From: R-RK-3 sp031399085
Lineage (GTDB): Bacteria > Pseudomonadota > Alphaproteobacteria > Rhizobiales > Rhodomicrobiaceae
NCBI GenBank assembly: GCA_031399085.1
Contig: JANNOQ010000007.1
Span: 1 to 64,000 of the forward strand
Reading direction: 5' to 3'
Length of the DNA stretch: 64,000 bases
In this document: piece after piece, positions 17,262 through 24,633 of the stretch
Layout: each line of letters opens with the position of its first letter
Position numbering within the stretch: the stretch's first letter is position 1
Made by a program: the position numbers and the translations under genes
The notes under the pieces: model-generated
Databases searched by the model: none
The model's input: only the letters and a program-made list of their open reading frames with translations
What the model was told of the DNA's origin: nothing

Positions 17262-17546
17262 CTAGTTCCCCGAACGGACCCCGTTTTTCCGAGCTAGCGA
17301 GCCTGGTTCGGCCGAACCGCTTGTAGGCTGGTTCTGCCCCTGAACGAACTCGCTATAAGGCTCGGGATCCTTACGCGTCGTTTCGACCACGACCGGATCC
17401 TGATTGCCTTGTTTCCACTCGACAATCGGCTTTCCCGTTGCGTTTCCGTATTCGCCTGCGGTCTGGGCGTAGGCTCCCGCGTTCATCGCAAGAATGCCGA
17501 TCATCATGCTGCCCAGCGCGGCCGTCGTTTTAAGTCCCTTCGACAT
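17262..17546 (-). CDS. Small exported protein of unknown function
   Basis: The ATG at 17546 has an excellent ribosome site (AAGGAGATGA) and gives 94 residues. A signal peptide is clear (about 1-28: MSKGLKTTAALGSMMIGILA then MNAGAYAQ). The mature part is short, hydrophilic and without cysteine (TAGEYGNATGKPIVEWKQG...), so it is probably a soluble periplasmic or surface protein. I do not recognise the family. It is convergent with yidC and divergent from engB, so it is its own transcription unit. A longer in-frame reading up to 18194 only mirrors engB. Confidence 0.7.
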   Translation of the reverse strand: MSKGLKTTAALGSMMIGILAMNAGAYAQTAGEYGNATGKPIVEWKQGNQDPVVVETTRKDPEPYSEFVQGQNQPTSGSAEPGSLARKNGVRSGN

Positions 17547-17645
17547 CGTGTCATCTCCTTTTGGAAGGCTATGACTCTCTCCGTCGGCGTTTATGATACG
17601 GATGCGCTTAACAAACCCGTCGCGGCCGTTTAGGAAAAATACGAC

Positions 17646-18284
17646 ATGGACCGTTCCACCGAACAGGACGACGCCGAACGCGAAAAAGCCGAATGGCTGT
17701 TCCGGCAGCCCTGCGCCTTCGTCAAGGGTGTCGTGGATGTCGCGGGACTGCCCGACGAGGCGGTCGCGGAAGTGGCGTTCGCCGGGCGCTCCAATGTCGG
17801 CAAATCGAGCTTGCTCAACGCGCTGATCGCGCAAGGCCAGCTCGCCCGCACTTCGAACACCCCCGGCCGCACGCGCGAGCTGAACTATTTCCGCATGGGC
17901 GACGCGCTGCACATCGTCGATATGCCGGGCTATGGCTATGCGCGCGCGCCGAAGACGCTGGTGAAGGGCTGGCAGCGGCTGGTGCAGGATTATTTGCGGG
18001 GCCGCACGCAGCTTGCGCGGGTGTTTCTGCTGATCGACAGCCGGCATGGGGTGAAGGAGAACGACCGGGATACGATGGTTTTGATGGATAAGTCGGCGGT
18101 GTCGTATCAACTGGTGCTGACCAAGATCGACAAGTTGAAGGCGCGGGAGGTGGAGGCGGTTTTTGCCGCTACGCTCGCCGAAATCGCCAAGCACGCGGCG
18201 GCCTATCCGGAGCTGATCGCCACTTCGGCGGAGAAGAAGACGGGGATGGAGGAATTAAGGGTGGCGGTGGCGAGGGCGATTTAG
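17646..18284 (+). CDS. engB: Ribosome biogenesis GTPase EngB (YihA/YsxC)
   Basis: The 212-residue product has all GTPase motifs in order: G1 GRSNVGKSS (47-55), G2 in NTPGRTRELNYF, G3 DMPGYGYA, G4 LTKIDKL and G5 TSAEK. This set, the length and the neighbourhood after yidC identify EngB, a GTPase needed for assembly of the large ribosomal subunit. The ATG at 17646 has AGGAAAAA upstream. The first 25 residues are a polar extension common in alphaproteobacteria. Confidence 0.95.
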   Translation: MDRSTEQDDAEREKAEWLFRQPCAFVKGVVDVAGLPDEAVAEVAFAGRSNVGKSSLLNALIAQGQLARTSNTPGRTRELNYFRMGDALHIVDMPGYGYARAPKTLVKGWQRLVQDYLRGRTQLARVFLLIDSRHGVKENDRDTMVLMDKSAVSYQLVLTKIDKLKAREVEAVFAATLAEIAKHAAAYPELIATSAEKKTGMEELRVAVARAI

Positions 18285-18303
18285 GCGAGGCAGCCAGAAA
18301 GTC

Positions 18304-18348
18304 TCATCCCGGCGAAAGCAGTGATCCAGCCCGCTTCCGCTGGGATGA
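18304..18348. repeat. Imperfect palindromic repeat
   Basis: TCATCCCGGCGAAAGC (18304-18319) and GCTTCCGCTGGGATGA (18333-18348) pair at 14 of 16 positions. It resembles the 'cgtcatccc...gggatgacg' interspersed repeats of many alphaproteobacterial genomes and could act as a transcription end for engB and the convergent HTTM gene. Confidence 0.6.
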
Positions 18349-18384
18349 CGTCCGAGCAGCGCCACGGCTGCCATCTGAAGCCAG

Positions 18385-18467
18385 GTAGCCCGGATGGAGC
18401 GAAGCGCAATCCGGGTTTTCGCGGTGCGCATGCGGCCCCGGATTTCGCTTCGCTCCATCCGGGCTAC
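18385..18467. repeat. REP-like long inverted repeat
   Basis: A perfect 22-bp inverted repeat (18385-18406 with 18446-18467), extended inside by further pairing around AATCCGGG, would form a long hairpin. The arm sequence (GTAGCCCGGATGGAGCGAAG) is typical of dispersed bacterial repeats. It lies in the convergent gap between engB and the HTTM gene. Confidence 0.7.
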
Positions 18468-18481
18468 GGCTCATCCAGCGA

Positions 18482-19855
18482 TCACTTCAACGGTGTTTCA
18501 AGTTTCGTGACCCAGTCATCCGGACGCAGCAGCTTCAGCCTTTGGGCCGCCAGATTGACATCGGGTTTAATAAGCGCCTGCATCGGCCGGTCGTTAAGCG
18601 ACATCTCGATCTGGGCATGGACAGCGACATTCGCATACCCCTTTCCCCGCCAAATGTCGCGCAAATGATGGGCGAATTGCAGGATCATGTCCGGCCGGGT
18701 CAGCATCGTGGCCGCCTGACGCTCTGTCAGATAATCATAGGGATCCACGCGCCAGAATTGGCCCGTGACCGCGTCCAGCACCTCGAAATGCCCCTGCCCT
18801 TCGCGGGAATACATGCGCATGCGCCAGGCGAAGCGGTGGCCGTCGCCGCTCCAACGCACCTCGCTTGGAAATGCGGCAAAGCGCAGCGGAACAAGAATGT
18901 GCAGTGCGAACCACAGACATAGAGCTGCGGATAATGCACCCGAAATGCGCCCCGGTCGGGCGTCCAGCCCCGAATGGGTCGGCGGCGCGCCAATTGTGGC
19001 TTCGCCCTTAACCCAGCGCAGAAACCGGCGCGGCCAATCGGGCGGGAAGAAAATCAGCATCACCGCGATCGTCAGCCACGGAAATACGCCAATGTTAAAA
19101 AAATAGGCGTTGCTCATGTGGAATGCGCAGTAAACCAGGAATACGGGCAGGCGCGTGCGCCTGAACAGCAAGAGCGGCGCGCCGATCAAATGCAGCGCAA
19201 TCGTGCCGTAAGCGCCGATTGCAATCACCCAATCCTCATGCAGCAGCCATCCAAGCGGCACGTCGTCGGCGTGCTCGCGCAGCCACATGCTGAGCGGTTG
19301 GAGTTTCAGCCAGTCTTCGGTCATCTTCACCAGCCCGGCATATATCAATATGATCTCGGTTTGGGCCCGTACCGCGAACACCGGCCAATAGGGGATGATT
19401 TCCGAACGCCGGGATGGCCAAAGTCGCGCATCCACCGAAAGCGCACGGTTCGCCGGCGCGGCGCAAAGCAGCAGCGCATACAGGATGATCATATAAAAAT
19501 GATTGAGATACTGCGCCTTATCCAGCAGGAAGAAATAGGTGAAGAGGATGGTGAAAGCGATGATGGCTAGCCGGTAAAGCAGGCCGATCATGACCAGGAA
19601 CGCCAAAACACCGACCAGAAACCAGGCGTAATGGATGTAAGGCTCGGGCAGCGGCTTCACCCATCCGAAGGCTGCATAGGTGAAGAAAAAATCTGGCTCG
19701 ACGTAATAGCGGCGGATGCGGTCGTAATGGTAGAACCGCCAGACATCCCAGACGATCAGCGCGCCGAATAAAATGCGCAGCATCGCCAGCGAGAGCGCGC
19801 TCACCGGCTGCGAAAGCTTGTCGTTGAAGGCGGTCAACATCGGCGGACGCTCCAT
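18482..19855 (-). CDS. HTTM-domain membrane protein (vitamin K-dependent carboxylase-like)
   Basis: The 457-residue protein has an HTTM domain over about residues 15-290: many membrane spans, 'LRILFGALIVWDVWRFYHYD' at the N-terminus, 'KAQYLNHFYMIILYALLL' and 'FHMSNAYFFNIGVFPWLTIA', which are the conserved family positions. A soluble C-terminal domain (about 330-457) resembles the tail of bacterial VKGC-like proteins. The family is named for its relation to gamma-glutamyl carboxylase, but bacterial members have no proven reaction. It is divergent, with 61 bases between, from a DCC thiol oxidoreductase gene, suggesting a shared role in membrane redox or quinone chemistry. ATGs at 19855 and 19840 are both possible. 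Confidence 0.85.
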   Translation of the reverse strand: MERPPMLTAFNDKLSQPVSALSLAMLRILFGALIVWDVWRFYHYDRIRRYYVEPDFFFTYAAFGWVKPLPEPYIHYAWFLVGVLAFLVMIGLLYRLAIIAFTILFTYFFLLDKAQYLNHFYMIILYALLLCAAPANRALSVDARLWPSRRSEIIPYWPVFAVRAQTEIILIYAGLVKMTEDWLKLQPLSMWLREHADDVPLGWLLHEDWVIAIGAYGTIALHLIGAPLLLFRRTRLPVFLVYCAFHMSNAYFFNIGVFPWLTIAVMLIFFPPDWPRRFLRWVKGEATIGAPPTHSGLDARPGRISGALSAALCLWFALHILVPLRFAAFPSEVRWSGDGHRFAWRMRMYSREGQGHFEVLDAVTGQFWRVDPYDYLTERQAATMLTRPDMILQFAHHLRDIWRGKGYANVAVHAQIEMSLNDRPMQALIKPDVNLAAQRLKLLRPDDWVTKLETPLK

Positions 19856-19916
19856 ATCCTTGTCCTTGCGGGAATAACGGAGGAAGGGCGCGCGTTATTC
19901 CAAAGGGGGATGGAAT

Positions 19917-20324
19917 TTGAACGACAACCGGGCAAGTATGAGAAACCAAATACAAGGCGTTACGATTGTTTACGATGGCGAATGTCCCTTCTGTTCGGCC
20001 TATGTACGGATGCTGCGCCTGCGCGAGGCAGCCGGGCCGGTGCGGCTGGTGAACGCGCGCTCGCGCGATCCGGCGGTTGCGGAAATGACGGCCGCCGGTT
20101 TTGATCTGGATAAAGGCATGGCGGCAAAAATCGGCGGCGTGCTGTATCACGGCGACGAATGCATGAACGCCCTCAGCCTCCTGACGACGCCCTCCGGCCT
20201 ATTCAATCGAACCGTGCGCATGGCATTTGGCAAACCGCGGCTCGCGAAATTGCTGTATCCGCCGCTGGTCGCGGGCCGCAACCTAACGCTCCTTTTGCTG
20301 AGGAGGCGTCGGCAAGGCAAGTAA
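19917..20324 (+). CDS. DCC-family thiol-disulphide oxidoreductase (DUF393)
   Basis: The 135-residue product has the family signature YDGECPFCSAYVRML near residue 19, with the CPFC redox pair, the 'NARSRDP' and 'KIGGVLYHGDECMNALSLL' blocks, and the C-terminal 'LLYPPLVAGRNLTLLLLRRRR'. The fold is thioredoxin-like. The TTG at 19917 is chosen because AAAGGGGGA sits six bases before it; an ATG at 19938 is the alternative. It is the divergent partner of the HTTM gene and starts a plus-strand series with the RuBisCO-like, cupin and P450 genes. Its substrate is unknown. Confidence 0.85.
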   Translation: MNDNRASMRNQIQGVTIVYDGECPFCSAYVRMLRLREAAGPVRLVNARSRDPAVAEMTAAGFDLDKGMAAKIGGVLYHGDECMNALSLLTTPSGLFNRTVRMAFGKPRLAKLLYPPLVAGRNLTLLLLRRRRQGK

Positions 20325-20375
20325 CGCTGCCGTCCACAAGGGCAGTGCAGCAAACGGTCCGGTCTGCGAGGCTTC

Positions 20376-21473
20376 ATGCGTCTTACCGCCATCTACCGCA
20401 TCCGCTGCGCCCGCGAGGACATCGCCCGCAAGGCCGAGGCGCTCGCCATCGAGCAGAGCGTGGAGATGCCGCTCGATGCAATCGGCGAGCCGTTTGTGCT
20501 GGAGGAGATCGCCGGAAGGGTGGGTGAGATCGAGGATTGCGGGGACGGCTCCTTCCGGGTGCCGGTGTCGCTTTCGGCGGAGACGGTGGGCGCCGAAGCG
20601 GGGCAGCTCATGAACATGCTGTTCGGAAACAGCTCGCTGCATGAGGATGTGACGCTGGAAGACGTCGCATTGCCGCCGGATTTGCTCACGGCTTTTGGCG
20701 GACCCGCCTCGGGCATTGCCGGGCTGCGCGAGCGCATCGGCAACGGAAGCCGCGCCCTGACCTGCGCCGCCATCAAGCCGCAGGGCCTGCCGCCCGCCGC
20801 GCTCGCCGATCTGACCTTGCGGTTCGCGCTGGGCGGCATCGATTTCGTCAAGGACGATCACGGCCTTGCCGATCAGAGCTACAGCCCGTTCGCGTCGCGC
20901 GTGGAGGCGTGCGCGGCCGCGGCCCGCGATGCGTCGGCCCAAACTGGGCTTCCGACCCGCTACGTGCCGAGCCTGTCCGGCAATCTCGATCAGCTCCGCG
21001 CGCAGGCCGGCATCGCCCGCGACGAGGGGCTGGACACGCTGCTCATCGCGCCCATGGTCGTCGGCCTGCCCGCGTTTCACGCCATCGCCAGAGAAAACCG
21101 CGACATGGCCTTTCTCGCCCACCCGGCGATGGGCGGGGCGTCGCGCATCGCGCCGCCGCTGCTGTTTGGCAAACTGTTCCGGCTGTTCGGCGCGGATGCG
21201 GTGATCTTCCCCAATCATGGCGGCCGGTTCGGCTATTCCGCCGCGACCTGCGCGGCCATCGCCGACGCAGCCCGCGCGCCTTGGGGACCGCTCGCCCCAG
21301 CCATGCCCGTTCCGGCAGGCGGCATGACCTTGGATCGCCTAAGCGAAATGCTTAAATTTTACGGACAGTATACGATGATCCTGATCGGCGGCGGCTTGCT
21401 TGCCGCCCGCGACAGGCTCACCGAGGAAACCGCGAGCTTTGCCCGACAAGTCGCGGCACTCAGCGAGGAATGA
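20376..21473 (+). CDS. RuBisCO-like protein (form IV), probable sugar-phosphate isomerase
   Basis: The 365-residue protein has the RuBisCO large-subunit barrel: IKPQGLPP (K134, equal to K175), GGIDFVKDDHGLADQSYSPF (carbamate lysine K159, D161), LAHPAMGG (H249) and the phosphate loop LIGGGLLA near 336. Two catalytic positions of true RuBisCO differ: the metal-ligand Glu after KDD is H162, and the loop-6 lysine is absent, as is K177 (Q136). It therefore cannot be a CO2-fixing enzyme. Length and the cupin directly behind fit the R. rubrum protein that isomerises 5-methylthioribulose-1-phosphate to 1-methylthioxylulose-5-phosphate. Methionine-salvage enolase (MtnW) and apiose-pathway RLPs are alternatives; no mtn or apiose genes are here. 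Confidence 0.85.
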   Translation: MRLTAIYRIRCAREDIARKAEALAIEQSVEMPLDAIGEPFVLEEIAGRVGEIEDCGDGSFRVPVSLSAETVGAEAGQLMNMLFGNSSLHEDVTLEDVALPPDLLTAFGGPASGIAGLRERIGNGSRALTCAAIKPQGLPPAALADLTLRFALGGIDFVKDDHGLADQSYSPFASRVEACAAAARDASAQTGLPTRYVPSLSGNLDQLRAQAGIARDEGLDTLLIAPMVVGLPAFHAIARENRDMAFLAHPAMGGASRIAPPLLFGKLFRLFGADAVIFPNHGGRFGYSAATCAAIADAARAPWGPLAPAMPVPAGGMTLDRLSEMLKFYGQYTMILIGGGLLAARDRLTEETASFARQVAALSEE

Positions 21474-21478
21474 CGAGC

Positions 21479-21934
21479 ATGGAACGCGAAACACGCTTCC
21501 GCATGACGGACGGGGACTTCCGCTGGACCGGCGTCGAGCTGCACGCCTATAAGGCCGAAGGCAGCGCGCCGTTCAAGGACATCACGCGGCAGACGCTGTT
21601 CAAGGACGATGCGCTGGCCGGCGAGCTGCGCTATTTCGAGATCGCGCCCGGCGGCTATTCCACGCTCGAACGCCACGAGCACGTTCATGCCGTCATGATT
21701 TTGCGCGGCAAGGGGCGCTGCCTCGTCGGCGCGGAGGTGCGCGAGGTCTCCGGATTCGATCTGGTCAGCGTGCCGCCGATGACCTGGCATCAATTCCGCG
21801 CCGGAGCCGATGAACCGCTCGGATTTCTCTGCATGGTCGACCGCGAACGTGACCGGCCGCAATTGCCCGGCGCAGACGATCTGGCGATTTTGCGTTCCAA
21901 GCCGGAGGTCGCGGCGTTTCTCGGCGAAATATGA
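21479..21934 (+). CDS. Cupin, possible methylthioxylulose-5-phosphate methylsulphurylase
   Basis: The 151-residue product is a single cupin barrel. Metal ligands are visible: H66, H68 and H70 in STLERHEHVHAVMILRGKG and H104 in VSVPPMTWHQFRAG. C118 lies in the last strands. It starts five bases after the RuBisCO-like gene (an ATG at 21470 would overlap it but lacks spacing for its ribosome site), so the two are co-transcribed. In R. rubrum an RLP and a nearby cupin act in sequence: the cupin removes methanethiol from 1-methylthioxylulose-5-phosphate to feed isoprenoid synthesis. The same role is inferred here from adjacency, not from sequence comparison. Confidence 0.75.
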   Translation: MERETRFRMTDGDFRWTGVELHAYKAEGSAPFKDITRQTLFKDDALAGELRYFEIAPGGYSTLERHEHVHAVMILRGKGRCLVGAEVREVSGFDLVSVPPMTWHQFRAGADEPLGFLCMVDRERDRPQLPGADDLAILRSKPEVAAFLGEI

Positions 21935-22026
21935 CGGAAACCGGCTAAACCGGGCGTAATATGCAGGGTCGCAGCGCCCTTACGCCGTTGCATATTTTGA
22001 CTGAGCTTTCGCGGGAGACTTCGCTC

Positions 22027-23430
22027 ATGGCCACCGCAGTCCACAGCGCCGCCGCTCTCTACCCGCCGACGGTCATCCCACCGCCAAAGCCGTTGGCGCT
22101 GCGAAAATTCGTCTTTCAATTCATGAAAAATCCGCTCCTGGTGCTGCCGCAAGGCGCTTATGAGGAGCCGATCCTGACGATGGACTCCGGGCGTTCACGG
22201 GTGTTCTGGGTCACCGGGCCGGACCTTGTCGAGGAAGTGCTCATCAAGCGCGCCGGCGATTTCCTTAAATCCCCGGTCGAAAAGCGGGCCTTCCGGCGCA
22301 CGCTCAAGGACGGCGTGCTTAGCGCCGACGGCAATCTGTGGCGCTGGCAGCGGCGGACGATGGCGCCGCTGTTCCGCCCGGCCGAAATCCAGAACTACAT
22401 CCCCGGCATGGCGCAGCCGGCCGAGGACCAGCTGGCGAAATGGCGGGCCTCGCCTCCGGGCAGCATCCAGCAGATCGACGAGGACATGGTCGAGACGACC
22501 TTCTCGGTGATCGCGCGCACCATGCTGCAAGGCGGCGAGCCGCGCGAGGCCGAGATCATCAAACGCGCCACCGCACAGAGTCTGAGCCATATCGCCTGGG
22601 AGATCATGTATGGCTTGCTGCGTCTGCCCTTGTGGCTGCCGCATCCGGCGAGCTGGGCGCTGAGCCGTTCGGCGCGGCAATTGCGCGGCGCGGTGCACGA
22701 CATCATCGCGCGGCGTCAGGCCGAAGGCGGCGGCGGCGGCGATCTGCTCGGCCGGCTGCTGGCGGCGCGCGACCCTGAGACCGGCGAGCCGATGTCGATG
22801 GAACAGCTCATCAACAATCTGCTGACGCTGCTTGAAGCTGGGCATGAAACCACCTCGCGCGCGCTGAGCTGGACGCTGTATCTGCTCGCCCGGGCTCCGG
22901 ACTGGCAGGACCAGGTGCGCGCGGAAGTGGCCGCGATCTGCGGCGAGGGCAAGATCGAGCCGGACCATGTCGCAAAGCTGCAAGTGACGCAGCAGGTGCT
23001 GAAGGAGTCGATGCGGCTCTACGCGCCGGTGCCGGTCATGTCCCGGATCGCGGCGGCGCCAGTCGAACTCGGCGGCATGGTGATCAAGCCGGGCGGGGTC
23101 GCGGTCATCCCGATCTTTTGCATCCACCGCCACAAAATGCTTTGGGACGACCCGGATCGTTTCGACCCGACGCGCTTCGAGCCCGCGCGTGAGGCCACCC
23201 ACCGTCGCACCCAGTTCATGCCGTTCGGCGGCGGCCAACGCGTTTGCCTGGGCAATTCCTTCGCCATGACCGAGGCGACCCTGATCCTGGCGACGTTCAT
23301 CCGCGCCGCCCGCTTCGACTGGGACGGCAAGCACAATCCCGAGCCGGTGTCGCGCGTTACCTTGCAGCCGCGCGGTGGGATGCCGCTCAAGGTCACCCTG
23401 CTTGGGCAGAAGCCGCTCCGTTACGCCTGA
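22027..23430 (+). CDS. Cytochrome P450
   Basis: The 467-residue product (ATG at 22027 with GGGAGA upstream) has the P450 landmarks: I-helix AGHETTSRA, K-helix ESMRLYAP (ExxR), a PERF-like 'DRFDPTRFEPAR' and the heme loop FMPFGGGQRVCLG with the axial cysteine. The N-terminus lacks a membrane anchor, so it is a soluble bacterial class I enzyme requiring a ferredoxin or similar partner, none of which is in the window. The I-helix/heme-loop style resembles the CYP4/CYP102-like clan, often fatty-acid or terpenoid hydroxylases. It follows the cupin by 92 bases on the same strand. The substrate is unknown. Confidence 0.92.
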   Translation: MATAVHSAAALYPPTVIPPPKPLALRKFVFQFMKNPLLVLPQGAYEEPILTMDSGRSRVFWVTGPDLVEEVLIKRAGDFLKSPVEKRAFRRTLKDGVLSADGNLWRWQRRTMAPLFRPAEIQNYIPGMAQPAEDQLAKWRASPPGSIQQIDEDMVETTFSVIARTMLQGGEPREAEIIKRATAQSLSHIAWEIMYGLLRLPLWLPHPASWALSRSARQLRGAVHDIIARRQAEGGGGGDLLGRLLAARDPETGEPMSMEQLINNLLTLLEAGHETTSRALSWTLYLLARAPDWQDQVRAEVAAICGEGKIEPDHVAKLQVTQQVLKESMRLYAPVPVMSRIAAAPVELGGMVIKPGGVAVIPIFCIHRHKMLWDDPDRFDPTRFEPAREATHRRTQFMPFGGGQRVCLGNSFAMTEATLILATFIRAARFDWDGKHNPEPVSRVTLQPRGGMPLKVTLLGQKPLRYA

Positions 23431-23521
23431 AACGCCCGTATAGCCCCTGATCAATCGCCGCGCTTGCGCCGGGAAGCAATTCATCGCACCAAGCGGCGAG
23501 CGGCGAAGCAAAGGGAAAAGC

Positions 23522-24616
23522 ATGACGCTCTGGCGACAAACGCCCGCGTGGACCTGGGCATTTCCAGTCATCGGACTGGTTTTGATCGGCATTGCCACCT
23601 TTCTTGAAGATGGGCTTACCGCGAGCGGGCTGCAAATCGTAGCCCAAATCGCGCTGTTGCCGATCCTTGTCGGCGCGGTTTTCGCCGCCGTCTTCCACGC
23701 TGAGCTGATCGCCGAACGAACGGGGGAGCCTTATGGCACCCTTATCCTGACGATCACCGTCACAGTCATCGAAGTCGCGCTGATCGTCTCGGTGATGCTG
23801 ACGGGCGACAATAGTCCCGCTCTCGCGCGCGACACGGTCTATTCGGTCGTTATGATCGTAAGCAACGGCATCGTGGGGTTATGCATTTTGCTGGGCTGTT
23901 TGCGATTCCGTGAGCAAAGCTATGACATCACCGGCGCCAGCATCTATCTCGCCGTATTGATCGTATTCGCTGTTTTGGTGCTCATATTGCCGAATTATAC
24001 CAGCGCGCCGGGCCCAATTTATTCCAATAGCCAACTCGCCTTTGTCAGCGTGGTGACGATTGCTCTGTATGCTGTATTTCTCTATACGCAGACAATCCGT
24101 CACCGTGACTATTTCGTTGTTTCGGAGGTGGAGGAACCATCGAAATCAGTCAGCCTAGCGAGAGGAAATATGGCGCTCAGTGGCGCGCTTTTGCTCCTGT
24201 CGGTGCTGGCGGTGGTTCTGCTGGCCAAGAAATTCGCGGCGGTCGTCGATACTGGCCTCAAGGCCAGCGGCGCGCCGGATGCCGTGGCGGGCGTCATCAT
24301 CGCGCTTCTCATCCTGATGCCGGAGAGCTTGGCGGCCCTCAATGCGGCGCGGCAGAATGAGCTGCAAAAGAGCATCAATCTCGCTCTCGGTTCGGCCTTG
24401 GCGACAATTGGCCTGACGATTCCTGCTGTCGCGGCCCTCAATATTTCCCTAAAGCAGGAGCTTGTGCTTGGGCTCGACCCGAAGGACATCGTGCTGCTCG
24501 TCATGACCTTTGCGGCAAGCATTCTAACATTCAGCACAGGCCGAACGAACATTCTCTATGGATTTTTGCATCTGGTGATTTTCGGAACGTTTCTTTTCCT
24601 GACCTTCGTGCCATGA
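23522..24616 (+). CDS. chaA: Calcium/sodium:proton antiporter, ChaA type
   Basis: The 364-residue protein has about eleven membrane spans arranged as two CaCA repeats. The signature segments are 'FHAELIAERTGEPYGTLILT' with 'TVTVIEVALIVSVML' in the first half and 'LILMPESLAALNAARQNELQ' with 'SINLALGSALATIGLTIPA' in the second; the paired glutamates there are the ion-binding residues of the family. It should exchange Ca2+ or Na+ (possibly K+) for H+ across the inner membrane. An AAGGGAAAAG site precedes the ATG. It is a stand-alone gene, convergent with the amidase gene. Confidence 0.9.
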   Translation: MTLWRQTPAWTWAFPVIGLVLIGIATFLEDGLTASGLQIVAQIALLPILVGAVFAAVFHAELIAERTGEPYGTLILTITVTVIEVALIVSVMLTGDNSPALARDTVYSVVMIVSNGIVGLCILLGCLRFREQSYDITGASIYLAVLIVFAVLVLILPNYTSAPGPIYSNSQLAFVSVVTIALYAVFLYTQTIRHRDYFVVSEVEEPSKSVSLARGNMALSGALLLLSVLAVVLLAKKFAAVVDTGLKASGAPDAVAGVIIALLILMPESLAALNAARQNELQKSINLALGSALATIGLTIPAVAALNISLKQELVLGLDPKDIVLLVMTFAASILTFSTGRTNILYGFLHLVIFGTFLFLTFVP

Positions 24617-24633
24617 AGCTTCGACACGCATGT

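Noticed and set aside
20376..21473. Genuine CO2-fixing RuBisCO
   Set aside because: The loop-6 lysine, K177 and the Glu ligand are not conserved, and no small subunit or cbb gene is adjacent.
22195..23598. Minus-strand frame of 467 codons
   Set aside because: Antisense of the P450 gene; Arg/His-rich without domains.
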